Shown here: piece after piece, positions 29,333 through 37,774 of the stretch
How positions within the stretch are numbered: position 1 is the first letter of the stretch
Layout: every line of letters starts with the position of its first letter
DNA from: Methylobacterium sp. NEAU K
GTDB taxonomy: Bacteria > Pseudomonadota > Alphaproteobacteria > Rhizobiales > Beijerinckiaceae
NCBI RefSeq assembly: GCF_030700285.1
Contig: NZ_JAUYZJ010000014.1
Coordinates: 1-64,000 of the forward strand
Direction: 5' to 3'
Length of the DNA stretch: 64,000 bases
Program-made: the position numbers and the translations under genes
The notes under the pieces: generated by a model
Database searches by the model: none
Told to the model about the DNA's origin: nothing
Seen by the model: only the letters and a program-made list of their open reading frames with translations

Positions 29333-29821
29333 TCAGCGGGTCAGGTGCCCGAGCGGCAAGGCGGTCGTGTACTTCACCTGACCCAGGGCGAAGCTGGAGC
29401 GGATGTTGGCTACCCTGGGGATCCGTGTGAGGTGGTCGAGCACCAGCCTCTGGTACTGGCCGAGATCCTCCACCACCACGCGCAGCATGTAGTCGGCCTC
29501 GCCGCTCATCAGGTAGCACTCCATAACCTCCGGGCGGCTGCGAACCGCCTCGTCGAAGGCCTGGAGCGCGGCCTGGGTCTGCTTCTCGAGCGAGACGTGC
29601 ACGAACACGTTGACCGCGAGGCCCAGGCTCATCGGATCGACCACCGCGACGCAGCCGCGGATGATCCCCGCCTCCTTCAGCTCGTTGACCCGGCGCCAGC
29701 ACGGCGAGGTGGAGAGCCCGACCTGCTCGGCCAAGTCCGCGATGCTGATCTCACTGTCCTGCTGCAGGCGTTCGAGGATGCGCAGACTCGCGGCGTCGAG
29801 CTGGGCCGGTCGGGACACCAC
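29333..29821 (-). CDS. Lrp/AsnC-family transcriptional regulator
   Basis: A 162-residue regulator: an N-terminal helix-turn-helix (LDAASLRILERLQQDSEISIA, then LAEQVGLSTSPCWRRVNELKEAG) and a C-terminal RAM ligand-binding domain (VFVHVSLEKQ, ECYLMSGEADYMLRVVVEDL). It would sense an amino acid and regulate transport or catabolism. It starts with GTG 29821. It is divergent from the aceE operon across a 540-base gap, so it might regulate it, but this is not shown. Confidence 0.92.
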   Translation of the reverse strand: MVSRPAQLDAASLRILERLQQDSEISIADLAEQVGLSTSPCWRRVNELKEAGIIRGCVAVVDPMSLGLAVNVFVHVSLEKQTQAALQAFDEAVRSRPEVMECYLMSGEADYMLRVVVEDLGQYQRLVLDHLTRIPRVANIRSSFALGQVKYTTALPLGHLTR

Positions 29822-30363
29822 GTTTCGTTCTCCGGGTTGCTATCGGCATAGTATGCCGCCGATTACCGGGCAGGAGAATTTTATAGCGCCCGGACAGGTG
29901 GCCGGTAGCCATATAGGAAAATCGTGATCTCACTGGGCTCGAAGGGTGGCCCAGGCGCTCAGGCACCCGCCTCGTCATTCCGGGGCCGCGAAGCGGAGCC
30001 CGGAATCCAGAGACACTGGCAGATCAGGATCTTGCACCGTCCGGGGCCCTGGATTGCCGCTTAAGGCGCCCCCTCCGGGTCCAGGCTCGCCTGCGGCGCC
30101 CCGGAATGACGGGGTTCATCGTTCTGCTGCGTCACTTCCGTCAGCGAGGACGAGGTCTCGCAAGCAGAGGAACCCCTCAGAGAAATCCGACATCCGGCGC
30201 TCACCCCGCCACGGCAGGAGACACCCCATTTCGGCGGTACGATCGACCGTCTTTAGCCGTCAGCGCGGTGAAACATGCCAATAAACGGCCCCGTGCCACA
30301 AAAATTCGGCATGTCGCCCCGCCTCCGAATCCGTATGCTCAGGGCAAAACCGGAGCTGCGCCG
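29822..30363. other. Divergent intergenic region upstream of aceE
   Basis: Contains a palindromic repeat element (29973-30111) and, closer to aceE, a 7-bp inverted repeat ACATGCC/GGCATGT (30273-30279 and 30308-30314) that could be an operator. No ORF is convincing. Confidence 0.5.
29973..30111. repeat. Palindromic intergenic repeat element (REP-like, about 139 bp)
   Basis: The outer arms CGTCATTCCGGGGC (29973-29986) and GCCCCGGAATGACG (30098-30111) are perfect inverted repeats. The inner segments CCCGGAATCCAG and CTGGATT add a second, shorter pairing. The sequence CGTCATTCCGGGGC...CCCGGAATCCAGAG is the type dispersed in many copies in Methylobacterium and relatives (recalled, not searched). 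Confidence 0.8.
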
Positions 30364-33039
30364 ATGAACGCCATACCGCCGAAGACCATCCTCGCGCGGT
30401 CCGCCGAGGTGGATCACGATCCGGCCGAGACGCAGGACTGGCTGGCCGCCCTCGAGTCGCTGTTCCGCACCGAGGGCGCGGCCCGGGCCCGGTTCATCCT
30501 CGACCGGCTGGAGCGGCACTCGAAGGAGATCGGCATCCTCGACGAGGCGCTGCCCTACTCGCCCTACCGCAACACGATCCCGCTGGAGAAGCAGGCGCGC
30601 TACCCGGGCGATCCCGACATCGAGGAGCGCCTGACCTCGATCATGCGCTGGAACGCGCTCGCCATGGTGGTGCGCGCCAACATGGCCTACGGCGAGCTGG
30701 GCGGCCACGTGGCGAGCTACGCCTCGGCGGCGGAGCTGTTCGAGGTCGGCTTCAACCACTTCTTCAAGGGCGGCGCCGACGGCGACCTGGTCTACTTCCA
30801 GCCGCACTCGGCCCCCGGCGTCTATGCCCGCGCGTTCCTCGAAGGGCGGCTCTCCGAGGAGCAGCTGAAGCATTACCGCCAGGAGATCGCCGGCGACGGC
30901 CTGTGCTCCTACCCGCACCCCTGGCTGATGCCGGATTTCTGGCAGGTCCCCACCGGCTCGATGGGAATCGGCCCGATCCACGCCGTCTACCAAGCGCGGT
31001 TCATGCGCTACCTCGCCGACCGGGGCCTCGCCGACACGTCCGGCCGCCACGTCTGGGGCGTGTTCGGCGACGGTGAAATGGACGAGCCGGAATCGATCGG
31101 CGGCCTGGCCCTCGCCGCGCGCGAGAATCTCGACAACCTCACCTTCGTCATCAACTGCAACCTGCAGCGGCTCGACGGACCCGTGCGCGGCAACGGCCAG
31201 ATCATCCAGGAGCTGGAGAGCCTGTTCCGGGGCGCGGGCTGGAACGTCATCAAGGTGCTGTGGGGCTCGGAGTGGGACGGGATCTTCGCCCGCGACACCA
31301 ACCATGCCCTGCTCCGGCGCTTCGCCGACACCGTGGACGGCAAGTATCAGACGCTGGGCGCCAAGGACGGCGCCTACAACCTCGCTCATTTCTTCGGTGA
31401 GGATCCGGAGGTCCGCGAGCTCGTCGCGCACATGTCCGACGCCGACGTGGACCGGCTGAAGCGCGGCGGCCACGATTTCCGCAAGCTCTACGCGGCCTTC
31501 GCGAGCGCGAAAGCCACCAAGGGCCGCCCCACGGTGATCCTGGCCAAGACCAAGAAGGGCTACGGCATGGGTGGGGCGGGCGAATCGCGCATGACGGCCC
31601 ATCAGGCCAAGAAACTCGACGTGGACGCGCTTCGCGCCTTCCGGGACCGATTCGCCCTGCCGCTCACCGACGCGCAGGTGGAGGGTCTGGCCTTCTACAA
31701 GCCGGCCATGGACGGCGCCGAGATGCGCTACCTGCGCGAGCGCCGCGAGGCCCTCGGAGGCGTGCTGCCGGCCCGCCGCAGGTCGGCGCCGAGCGTCGCC
31801 GTACCGGCGCTCTCTACCTATGCCGGCTTCGCCCTGGAGGCCGGCGGCAAGGAGATGTCGACCACCACCGCGGTGGTGCGCCTGTTCGGCAATCTCCTGA
31901 AGCACAAGGATCTCGGGCCGCGCATCGTCCCGATCGTCGCCGACGAGGCCCGCACCTTCGGCATGGCCAACCTGTTCCGGCAGGTCGGGATCTACGCGCC
32001 GCAGGGGCAGCTCTACGAGCCGGAGGATGCCGGCTCGATGCTCTATTATCGCGAGGCCCGGGACGGGCAGCTCTTGGAAGAGGGCATCACCGAGGCCGGG
32101 GCGATCTCGTCCTGGACGGCCGCGGCCACCGCCTACAGCGTCCACGGCCTGTCGATGCTGCCCTTCTACATCTACTACTCGATGTTCGGCTTCCAGCGGG
32201 TCGGCGACCTGATCTGGGCCGCGGCCGACCAGCGGGCGCGGGGCTTCCTGATCGGCGCCACGGCGGGCCGCACCACCCTCGGCGGCGAGGGCCTGCAGCA
32301 TCAGGACGGGTCGAGCCACCTCGCCGCCGCCGCGATCCCGAACTGCCGGGCCTACGATCCGGCCTTCGCGTACGAGATGGCGGTGATCGTCGACCGGGGC
32401 GCCCGGGCGATGATGGAGGAGGGCGAGGACGCCTTCTACTACCTCACCGCCATGAACGAGAACTACGCCCAGCCCTCTATGCCGGAGGGCGCGGAGGCTG
32501 GAATCCTGAAGGGCATGTATCGCTTCGCGGGGCCAGATTCCGGGCCTGCCGCGGTGCGCCTGCTGGGTTCGGGCGCGATCCTGCCCGAGGTGATCGCGGC
32601 GGCGGCGCTGCTGGCGCAGGATTGGGGCATCGCCGCGGAGCTGTTCAGCGTCACGAGCTTCAGCGAGCTGGCGCGCGACGCCCGAGCGGCCGAGCGCCGG
32701 GCGATGCTCCACCCGGAGACGGACGCGCCGGTGAGCCACGTGGCCGCCCTGCTGCCGGGCTCCACGCCGATCGTGGCGGCGAGCGACTACATCCGGGCCT
32801 ACCCGCAGCTCATCGCCTCCTATGTCGGCGCCCGGTTCGTGACGCTCGGCACCGACGGGTTCGGGCGCAGCGACACCCGCAACGCCCTGCGCCGGTTCTT
32901 CGAGGTGGACCGGCAGCACGTGGTGGTGGCTGCCCTCCACGCACTGGCCGAGGCCGGCACGGTGCCGCGCGCCACCGTCGCCGAGGCGATCCGCCGATAC
33001 GGCATCGACGCCGACACGCCGGCTCCGTGGACGATCTGA
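30364..33039 (+). CDS. aceE: Pyruvate dehydrogenase E1 component, homodimeric type
   Basis: The thiamine-diphosphate enzyme that decarboxylates pyruvate and passes the acetyl group to E2. ATG 30364 gives 891 residues, matching E. coli AceE (887). Typical stretches are YSPYRNTIPLEKQARYPGD, HVASYASAAELFEVGFNHFF, the thiamine-binding GDGEMDEPESIGG, and later AARTTLGGEGLQHQDGSSH-like text. The open frame extends upstream without family similarity. aceF follows after a 233-base gap containing a palindromic repeat, then lpd. Many alphaproteobacteria use the heterotetrameric PdhA/PdhB E1 instead, so this may be a second, acquired complex. Confidence 0.96.
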   Translation: MNAIPPKTILARSAEVDHDPAETQDWLAALESLFRTEGAARARFILDRLERHSKEIGILDEALPYSPYRNTIPLEKQARYPGDPDIEERLTSIMRWNALAMVVRANMAYGELGGHVASYASAAELFEVGFNHFFKGGADGDLVYFQPHSAPGVYARAFLEGRLSEEQLKHYRQEIAGDGLCSYPHPWLMPDFWQVPTGSMGIGPIHAVYQARFMRYLADRGLADTSGRHVWGVFGDGEMDEPESIGGLALAARENLDNLTFVINCNLQRLDGPVRGNGQIIQELESLFRGAGWNVIKVLWGSEWDGIFARDTNHALLRRFADTVDGKYQTLGAKDGAYNLAHFFGEDPEVRELVAHMSDADVDRLKRGGHDFRKLYAAFASAKATKGRPTVILAKTKKGYGMGGAGESRMTAHQAKKLDVDALRAFRDRFALPLTDAQVEGLAFYKPAMDGAEMRYLRERREALGGVLPARRRSAPSVAVPALSTYAGFALEAGGKEMSTTTAVVRLFGNLLKHKDLGPRIVPIVADEARTFGMANLFRQVGIYAPQGQLYEPEDAGSMLYYREARDGQLLEEGITEAGAISSWTAAATAYSVHGLSMLPFYIYYSMFGFQRVGDLIWAAADQRARGFLIGATAGRTTLGGEGLQHQDGSSHLAAAAIPNCRAYDPAFAYEMAVIVDRGARAMMEEGEDAFYYLTAMNENYAQPSMPEGAEAGILKGMYRFAGPDSGPAAVRLLGSGAILPEVIAAAALLAQDWGIAAELFSVTSFSELARDARAAERRAMLHPETDAPVSHVAALLPGSTPIVAASDYIRAYPQLIASYVGARFVTLGTDGFGRSDTRNALRRFFEVDRQHVVVAALHALAEAGTVPRATVAEAIRRYGIDADTPAPWTI

Positions 33040-33059
33040 AAAATCCCACCCGCGACCTG

Positions 33060-33156
33060 ATCCTGAGGTGCTGCGTAGCGTAGCAGCCTCGAAGGCGCCT
33101 CTCAGCCGGCCGCGCGATCCCTGGAGGGCTCCTTCGATCGCCGGTCACCTCAGGAT
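33060..33156. repeat. Palindromic repeat between aceE and aceF (REP-like)
   Basis: Arms ATCCTGAGGTG (33060-33070) and CACCTCAGGAT (33146-33156) are perfect complements. The interior contains CCTCGAAGG and CCTTCG segments typical of the second common Methylobacterium dispersed palindrome. It separates two genes of one operon and could form a large hairpin in the transcript. Confidence 0.75.
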
Positions 33157-33272
33157 GGCGGCAAATCGGGCGATCGACGAGCTGTCACAAGTCCTTCGGG
33201 AGGCCCGGACGCGGACCTCCCCCCAACCGAACCCATCGTCACAGACTTGCCCAGCCACGGAAACCCGCCCGC

Positions 33273-34574
33273 ATGAGCGCCGCGCTGCAGATCGCCCTCC
33301 CGGATATCGGCGACTACCGGGACGTGCCTGTCATCGAACTCCTGGTGAAGCCGGGCGACCGCCTCGCCGTGGACGACCTGATCCTCAGCATCGAATCCGA
33401 CAAGGCGACCATGGAGGTCCCCTCCCCGGTCGCCGGCACCGTGCGGGAATTGCTGGTCGCGGTGGGATCGAAGGTCTCGGAGGGCACGCCGATTCTCGTG
33501 GTCGAGCCCGCGGAGGGGGGCGAGAGCGCATCGGCACCGAAAGCGCCGCCAACCGCGAAGCGACCGGAGGCGGCTGCCGGTGCCGGACAGAGCGCGGGTC
33601 CCCTCTCCCGCACGGGAGAGGGAGCCCGTCGCGCTTCGGCCGAGCCGTCGCGGGACGACACGCAGCCGGCAACCGTCGGCGATGTCCACGCCAGCCCGTC
33701 CGTGCGCCAGCTCGCCCGCGAACTCGGTGTCACCCTCGACCGCGTGCCCGCCACCGGCCCGAAGGGGCGGATCCTGCGCGAGGACCTGCACGCCTTCGTC
33801 AAGGCGGCGCTCCAAGCACCCGCCGCGCCCTCCGGCATCGGTGCCCACCTGCCGCCCTGGCCGGCGGTGGATTTCGCCAAGTTCGGCCCCGTCCAGCGCG
33901 AGCCGCTGTCGCGGATTCAGACCCTCTCCGGGGCGAATCTCAGCCGCAACTGGCTGACCATCCCGCACGTGACCAATTTCGACCGGGCCGACGTCACCGA
34001 GATCGAATCATTCCGGGTCGGGCTTAACAAGGAGGCGCGCACGCCGCCCGCACGGGTCACCATGGTGGCCTTCCTGATCAAGGCCGCGGCCTCGGCCCTG
34101 CGGACCTATCCGCGCTTCAATTCGTCCCTGGAAGGCTCCGACCTCGTCCTGAAGGACTATGTCCACGTCGGCTTCGCGGTGGACACCCCGAAGGGCCTGA
34201 TGGTGCCCGTGGTGCGCGACTGCGACCGCAAGGGCCTCATCACGATCGCCACCGAGATGGCGGCGCTGGCCGAGAAGGCCCGGGCCGGGACCCTCCCGGG
34301 CTCCGACATGCAGGGCGGCTGCTTCTCGGTGTCGTCGTTGGGCGGCATCGGCGGCGATGGGTTCACCCCGATCATCAACGCCCCCGAAGTGGCGATCCTG
34401 GGAGCGGCACGGTCGCGGACGGAGGCGGTCTGGGACGGAAAGGCCTTCCAACCCCGCCTGATCCTGCCGCTCAGCCTGTCCTGGGACCACCGCGTGGTCG
34501 ACGGCGTCGCCGCCGCCCGCTTCCTCGGCCACGTGGCGTCGGTCCTGTCGGACCTGCGCCGCGCCCTCCTGTGA
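33273..34574 (+). CDS. aceF: Dihydrolipoamide acetyltransferase, E2 of pyruvate dehydrogenase
   Basis: The core of the complex, transferring acetyl from lipoamide to CoA. 433 residues: one lipoyl domain (1-78; Lys44 in ESDKATMEVP is the lipoylation site), a linker (85-135), the peripheral-subunit-binding domain (ASPSVRQLARELGVTLDRVP and GPKGRILREDL), and the catalytic domain (about 195-433) with SWDHRVVDG carrying the active His and Asp. The linker segment GPLSRTGEGARRA is encoded by a perfect palindrome of repeat-element type (33599-33622), an apparent insertion that kept the frame. Its stop overlaps the lpd start by 4 bases. Confidence 0.96.
   Translation: MSAALQIALPDIGDYRDVPVIELLVKPGDRLAVDDLILSIESDKATMEVPSPVAGTVRELLVAVGSKVSEGTPILVVEPAEGGESASAPKAPPTAKRPEAAAGAGQSAGPLSRTGEGARRASAEPSRDDTQPATVGDVHASPSVRQLARELGVTLDRVPATGPKGRILREDLHAFVKAALQAPAAPSGIGAHLPPWPAVDFAKFGPVQREPLSRIQTLSGANLSRNWLTIPHVTNFDRADVTEIESFRVGLNKEARTPPARVTMVAFLIKAAASALRTYPRFNSSLEGSDLVLKDYVHVGFAVDTPKGLMVPVVRDCDRKGLITIATEMAALAEKARAGTLPGSDMQGGCFSVSSLGGIGGDGFTPIINAPEVAILGAARSRTEAVWDGKAFQPRLILPLSLSWDHRVVDGVAAARFLGHVASVLSDLRRALL
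33599..33622. repeat. Perfect palindrome inside aceF linker coding sequence
   Basis: TCCCTCTCCCG (33599-33609) and CGGGAGAGGGA (33612-33622) are perfect complements separated by CA. This short hairpin resembles dispersed intergenic repeats, but here it is translated in frame as part of the flexible linker. Confidence 0.75.
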
Positions 34575-36271
34575 CGGCGGCCACGATGCCCGAGATCCAC
34601 GACATCCGCGTCCCCGACCTGGGGGACTATGCCGACGTGCCCGTCATCGAGATCCCGGTGGCGCCCGGCTCCCCCATCGCCCGCGACCAGACCCTGCTGG
34701 TGGTCGAATCCGACAAGGCGACGATGGACATCCCGTCGCCGGTCGCCGGACGCCTCGTGAAGATGCTGGTCGGCCTCGGCGACACGGTTTCGGCCGGCAC
34801 CCTCGTCGCCCGGGTCGCGGGGGAGGCGGGCGAGGCCGCACCGGCCCAGTCGCCGACCAGTGAGCAGGCGGAGGCGGCCTGTGACCTGCTGGTGATCGGC
34901 GGCGGTCCCGGGGGCTATGCGGCCGCTTTCCGGGCCGCCGATCTCGGGCTGCGGGTAATCCTGGTGGAGCGCGACGCGACCCTAGGCGGTGTCTGCCTGA
35001 ACGTGGGCTGCATCCCATCGAAGGCGCTCCTCCACGTCGCCGCCGTCACCGAGGAGGCCGGCCGCCTCGCCCCCCACGGGATCAGTTTCGGCGCGCCGAC
35101 GATCGACCTCGACAAGCTGCGCGGGTTCAAGGCCGGCGCCGTGCGCCGCCTGACCGACGGGCTCGCCCAGATGGCGCGCCTGCGCAAGGTCGCGGTGATG
35201 CGGGGCACCGCGACCTTCACCGGGCCGAATACGGTCTCGGTCGCTCTGCAGGAGGGCGGCGCGCGCGCCGTCACCTTCGCCAGCGCCATCGTGGCGGCCG
35301 GCTCCTCCCCGGTCGCCCTGCCGATGCTGCCGGCGGATCCCCGCATCGTGAACTCGACGGGCGCGCTGAACCTGCCCTTCGTGCCCCGCCGCCTCCTGGT
35401 GATCGGCGGCGGCATCATCGGCCTGGAGATGGCGACCGTGTACAGCGCGCTGGGCGCCCGGGTCGACGTGGTCGAGCGCCTGGAGAACCTCCTGGACGGC
35501 GTCGACCGCGATCTCGTGGCGATCTGGACCAAGCGCAACGCCCATCGCTTCGACCGGATCCGGACCGGGACTGAGGTCGTCTCGGCGACAGCCACCGCGG
35601 AGGGAATCGCCGTAACCCTGTCGGGCGAGGCGCAGCCGCAGACCTACGACCTCGTCCTCCAGGCAGCCGGCCGGCGCCCGAACGGCGCGGGGCTGGGCCT
35701 CGACCGCGCCGGCGTGGCGGTGGAGCGCGGATTCGTGCCGGTGGACGCGCAGATGCGCACCAACGTGCCCCACATCTTCGCGGTCGGCGACCTCGTCGGG
35801 CAACCGATGCTCGCCCACAAGGCGGTGCACCAGGGGCACGTCGCCGCCGAGGTCGCGGCCGGCCACAGGGCCGGCTTCGACGCCGCGGTGATCCCCTCCG
35901 TCGCCTATACCGACCCGGAGATCGCCTGGGCCGGCCTCACCGAGGCAGCCGCCAAGGCCGCCGGCCGGTCCGTGGAGGTGGCGCGCTTCCCCTGGGGCGC
36001 CTCGGGCCGGGCCATCGCCAACGGCGCCGATTACGGCCTGACGAAGCTGCTGTTCGACGCCGGGACGAAGCGGATCGTCGGCGGGGCCATCGTCGGCCCG
36101 AGCGCGGGCGACATGATCGGCGAGATCGCCCTGGCCATCGAGATGGGGGCGGACTCCGCCGATATCGGCCGCACCATCCACCCGCACCCGACGCTGGGCG
36201 AGACCATCGGGATGGCCGCGGAGGCCGCTCTCGGCCTCTGCACAGACCTGCCCCCCACCGCACGGCGATAG
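34571..36271 (+). CDS. lpd: Dihydrolipoamide dehydrogenase (E3) with N-terminal lipoyl domain
   Basis: Reoxidises dihydrolipoamide with NAD+. 566 residues, about 100 longer than a plain E3 because of an N-terminal lipoyl domain (1-80; Lys49 in ESDKATMDIP) and linker. The FAD motif LLVIGGGPGGYAAAFRAADLG is near 100, the redox disulfide GGVCLNVGCIPSKALLH near 145, the NAD motif VIGGGIIGLEMATVYSALG near 280, and the C-terminal catalytic HPHPTLGE. Lipoyl-E3 fusions occur with homodimeric-E1 complexes (for example in Neisseria and Ralstonia). GTG 34571 overlaps the aceF stop. ATG 34586 is an alternative start. Confidence 0.96.
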   Translation: MTAATMPEIHDIRVPDLGDYADVPVIEIPVAPGSPIARDQTLLVVESDKATMDIPSPVAGRLVKMLVGLGDTVSAGTLVARVAGEAGEAAPAQSPTSEQAEAACDLLVIGGGPGGYAAAFRAADLGLRVILVERDATLGGVCLNVGCIPSKALLHVAAVTEEAGRLAPHGISFGAPTIDLDKLRGFKAGAVRRLTDGLAQMARLRKVAVMRGTATFTGPNTVSVALQEGGARAVTFASAIVAAGSSPVALPMLPADPRIVNSTGALNLPFVPRRLLVIGGGIIGLEMATVYSALGARVDVVERLENLLDGVDRDLVAIWTKRNAHRFDRIRTGTEVVSATATAEGIAVTLSGEAQPQTYDLVLQAAGRRPNGAGLGLDRAGVAVERGFVPVDAQMRTNVPHIFAVGDLVGQPMLAHKAVHQGHVAAEVAAGHRAGFDAAVIPSVAYTDPEIAWAGLTEAAAKAAGRSVEVARFPWGASGRAIANGADYGLTKLLFDAGTKRIVGGAIVGPSAGDMIGEIALAIEMGADSADIGRTIHPHPTLGETIGMAAEAALGLCTDLPPTARR

Positions 36272-36486
36272 CGGCGGCCGGACTCACGGCGCGGCACGTG
36301 AGCCTCGACCGGCCGGCCTTTCTTGGCTAAGCCTGCGGCGTCGAGATCAGAGGTATGACGGCGGTCCCGTCCGGACGGTTGTTCTGGACGAAGACCGACC
36401 ATATCCAGAGAAATCTGGGAACCCTGACGGGAGGATTCGGATCGAGATGAGGCGGCGTGCCGGACTGTTCTCTTGGGAGACCTCCA

Positions 36487-37194
36487 ATGCCGAGCCTCTA
36501 TTTTACCAACATCGATAGTCGGGTCGTGAATTCCTGTCTTTCATCCCTTGCCCGCCGCGGCTGGGCGATCCGCCTCAGTCTCGTGGCGGCCCTGGCGGCT
36601 CTCCCGGTGCGCGTTTCGAACGGCCTCGCGGCCGAATCGCCGGCCCCCGCCGAGGCGGGCTCCGCACCGCGGCCGGATAGCGGTCCCGCGGCCTTGATCG
36701 CGTCCCTGAAGGGCCGGGTGCTCGCCGCCCACAGCGCGACGCTGGCGCTGGAGAGCTGGTGCGCGGAGTACGGGCTCGCTGGCGATCCACACCTCGTGGC
36801 CCTGCGCCTGCCCGTCGCGGACAAGCCGCTCACCGCCGCGCAGCGCACCCGCCTGGCGATCGGCCCGGACGAGCCCGTGCGCTACCGCCGGGTCCGCCTC
36901 GCCTGCGGCGACCGGGTCCTGTCCGAGGCGGACAACTGGTATGTCCCGGCACGCCTCACCCCCGAGATGAACACCACCCTGGACGGGACGCGCACGCCCT
37001 TCGGCCGGGTCGTGCGTCCCCTCGACCCGGTGCGGCGGACCGTGGCGGTTCGCCCGTTCGCGCAGCACCCGGAGCCCGGCCCAGACGACCCGCTGTTCGA
37101 GGTCGACGCCGTACTGGTGTCGGGCGCCGGCCAGCCGTTCTGCGAAGTCGTCGAGACCTATCTGGGCGGTGCGCTGCCCGAAGCTTCGCGGTAG
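36487..37194 (+). CDS. Exported hypothetical protein with chorismate-lyase/UTRA-like core
   Basis: A 235-residue protein from ATG 36487, supported by GGGAG upstream. The N-terminal hydrophobic segment (RRGWAIRLSLVAALAALPVRVSNGLA) looks like a signal peptide. The core contains PVRYRRVRLACGDRVLSEADNWYVPARLTPEM split over residues about 125-160, a pattern like the strand-strand-P motif of UbiC/chorismate lyases and UTRA domains, then TPFGRVVRPLDPVRRT. I infer a UbiC-like fold only. An exported chorismate lyase would be odd, so a ligand-binding role is equally possible. DUF2147 follows. Confidence 0.65.
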   Translation: MPSLYFTNIDSRVVNSCLSSLARRGWAIRLSLVAALAALPVRVSNGLAAESPAPAEAGSAPRPDSGPAALIASLKGRVLAAHSATLALESWCAEYGLAGDPHLVALRLPVADKPLTAAQRTRLAIGPDEPVRYRRVRLACGDRVLSEADNWYVPARLTPEMNTTLDGTRTPFGRVVRPLDPVRRTVAVRPFAQHPEPGPDDPLFEVDAVLVSGAGQPFCEVVETYLGGALPEASR

Positions 37195-37227
37195 GAAGCC
37201 TCAAGAGACGAGTCGGGAGGATTGAGG

Positions 37228-37638
37228 ATGCGTCCAGCGTTCCGTCGTGCGGTCTTGGCCCTGCTCGCGGCGGTGCCGTTCTGTGCCTCGGCCCGCGCGG
37301 CCGACCCGGCCGGTCTCTGGCTCACCGAGACCGGGAGTTCCCGCGTGCGGATCGCGTCCTGCGGCGGCGGCTATTGTGGCACCATCGTCAGCGCCCCCGG
37401 CAAGGGGCTCGACGTCAAGAATCCCGACCCGTCCCTGCGCAGCCGCAGCGTCGTGGGGGTCCAGATCCTCAACGCGCCGCACGCGGACGGATCGGGCTAC
37501 AGCGGCTCGCTCTACAATCCCAACGACGGGAAGACCTATTCAGGCTCGCTGCGCCTCACGGGTCCGAACGCCCTCGAAGTGTCGGGCTGCGTGATGAGCG
37601 TGTTCTGCAAGCGGCAGACCTGGACACGGGTCAACTAA
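37228..37638 (+). CDS. Exported DUF2147 protein
   Basis: A 136-residue periplasmic protein: signal peptide RRAVLALLAAVPFCASARA, then the DUF2147 fold with ADPAGLWLTETGSSRVRIASC, GGGYCGTIV and YSGSLYNPNDGKTYSGSLRL. The three-Cys pattern with CVMSVFCKRQTW at the end is typical. ATG 37228 follows GGGAGG. The family has a lipocalin-like shape. Function unknown. Confidence 0.88.
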   Translation: MRPAFRRAVLALLAAVPFCASARAADPAGLWLTETGSSRVRIASCGGGYCGTIVSAPGKGLDVKNPDPSLRSRSVVGVQILNAPHADGSGYSGSLYNPNDGKTYSGSLRLTGPNALEVSGCVMSVFCKRQTWTRVN

Positions 37639-37677
37639 GCGGCCCCGGGGCCCGGCACGGATTCCTAAATTGTGACC

Positions 37678-37697
37678 CTGTGTGCCAGCGCACACAG
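37678..37697. promoter_or_regulatory. Inverted repeat upstream of a small exported protein
   Basis: Perfect 8-bp arms CTGTGTGC (37678-37685) and GCACACAG (37690-37697) with a 4-base spacer, 78 bases before the next start codon. This is an operator-like dyad. The regulator is unknown. Confidence 0.4.
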
Positions 37698-37774
37698 CAC
37701 GTCTCCCGCTCCATCCTCAAGGGATCGATTGCGCGCGATCGAAGTTGCCTGCGTCGAGAGACATGAGGATATCG

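Noticed and set aside
30106..30363. 86-codon extension in front of aceE
   Set aside because: It reads through the palindromic repeat and has no AceE similarity. ATG 30364 gives the normal family length.
30253..32940. 895-codon minus-strand frame
   Set aside because: Complete antisense shadow of aceE. No family features.
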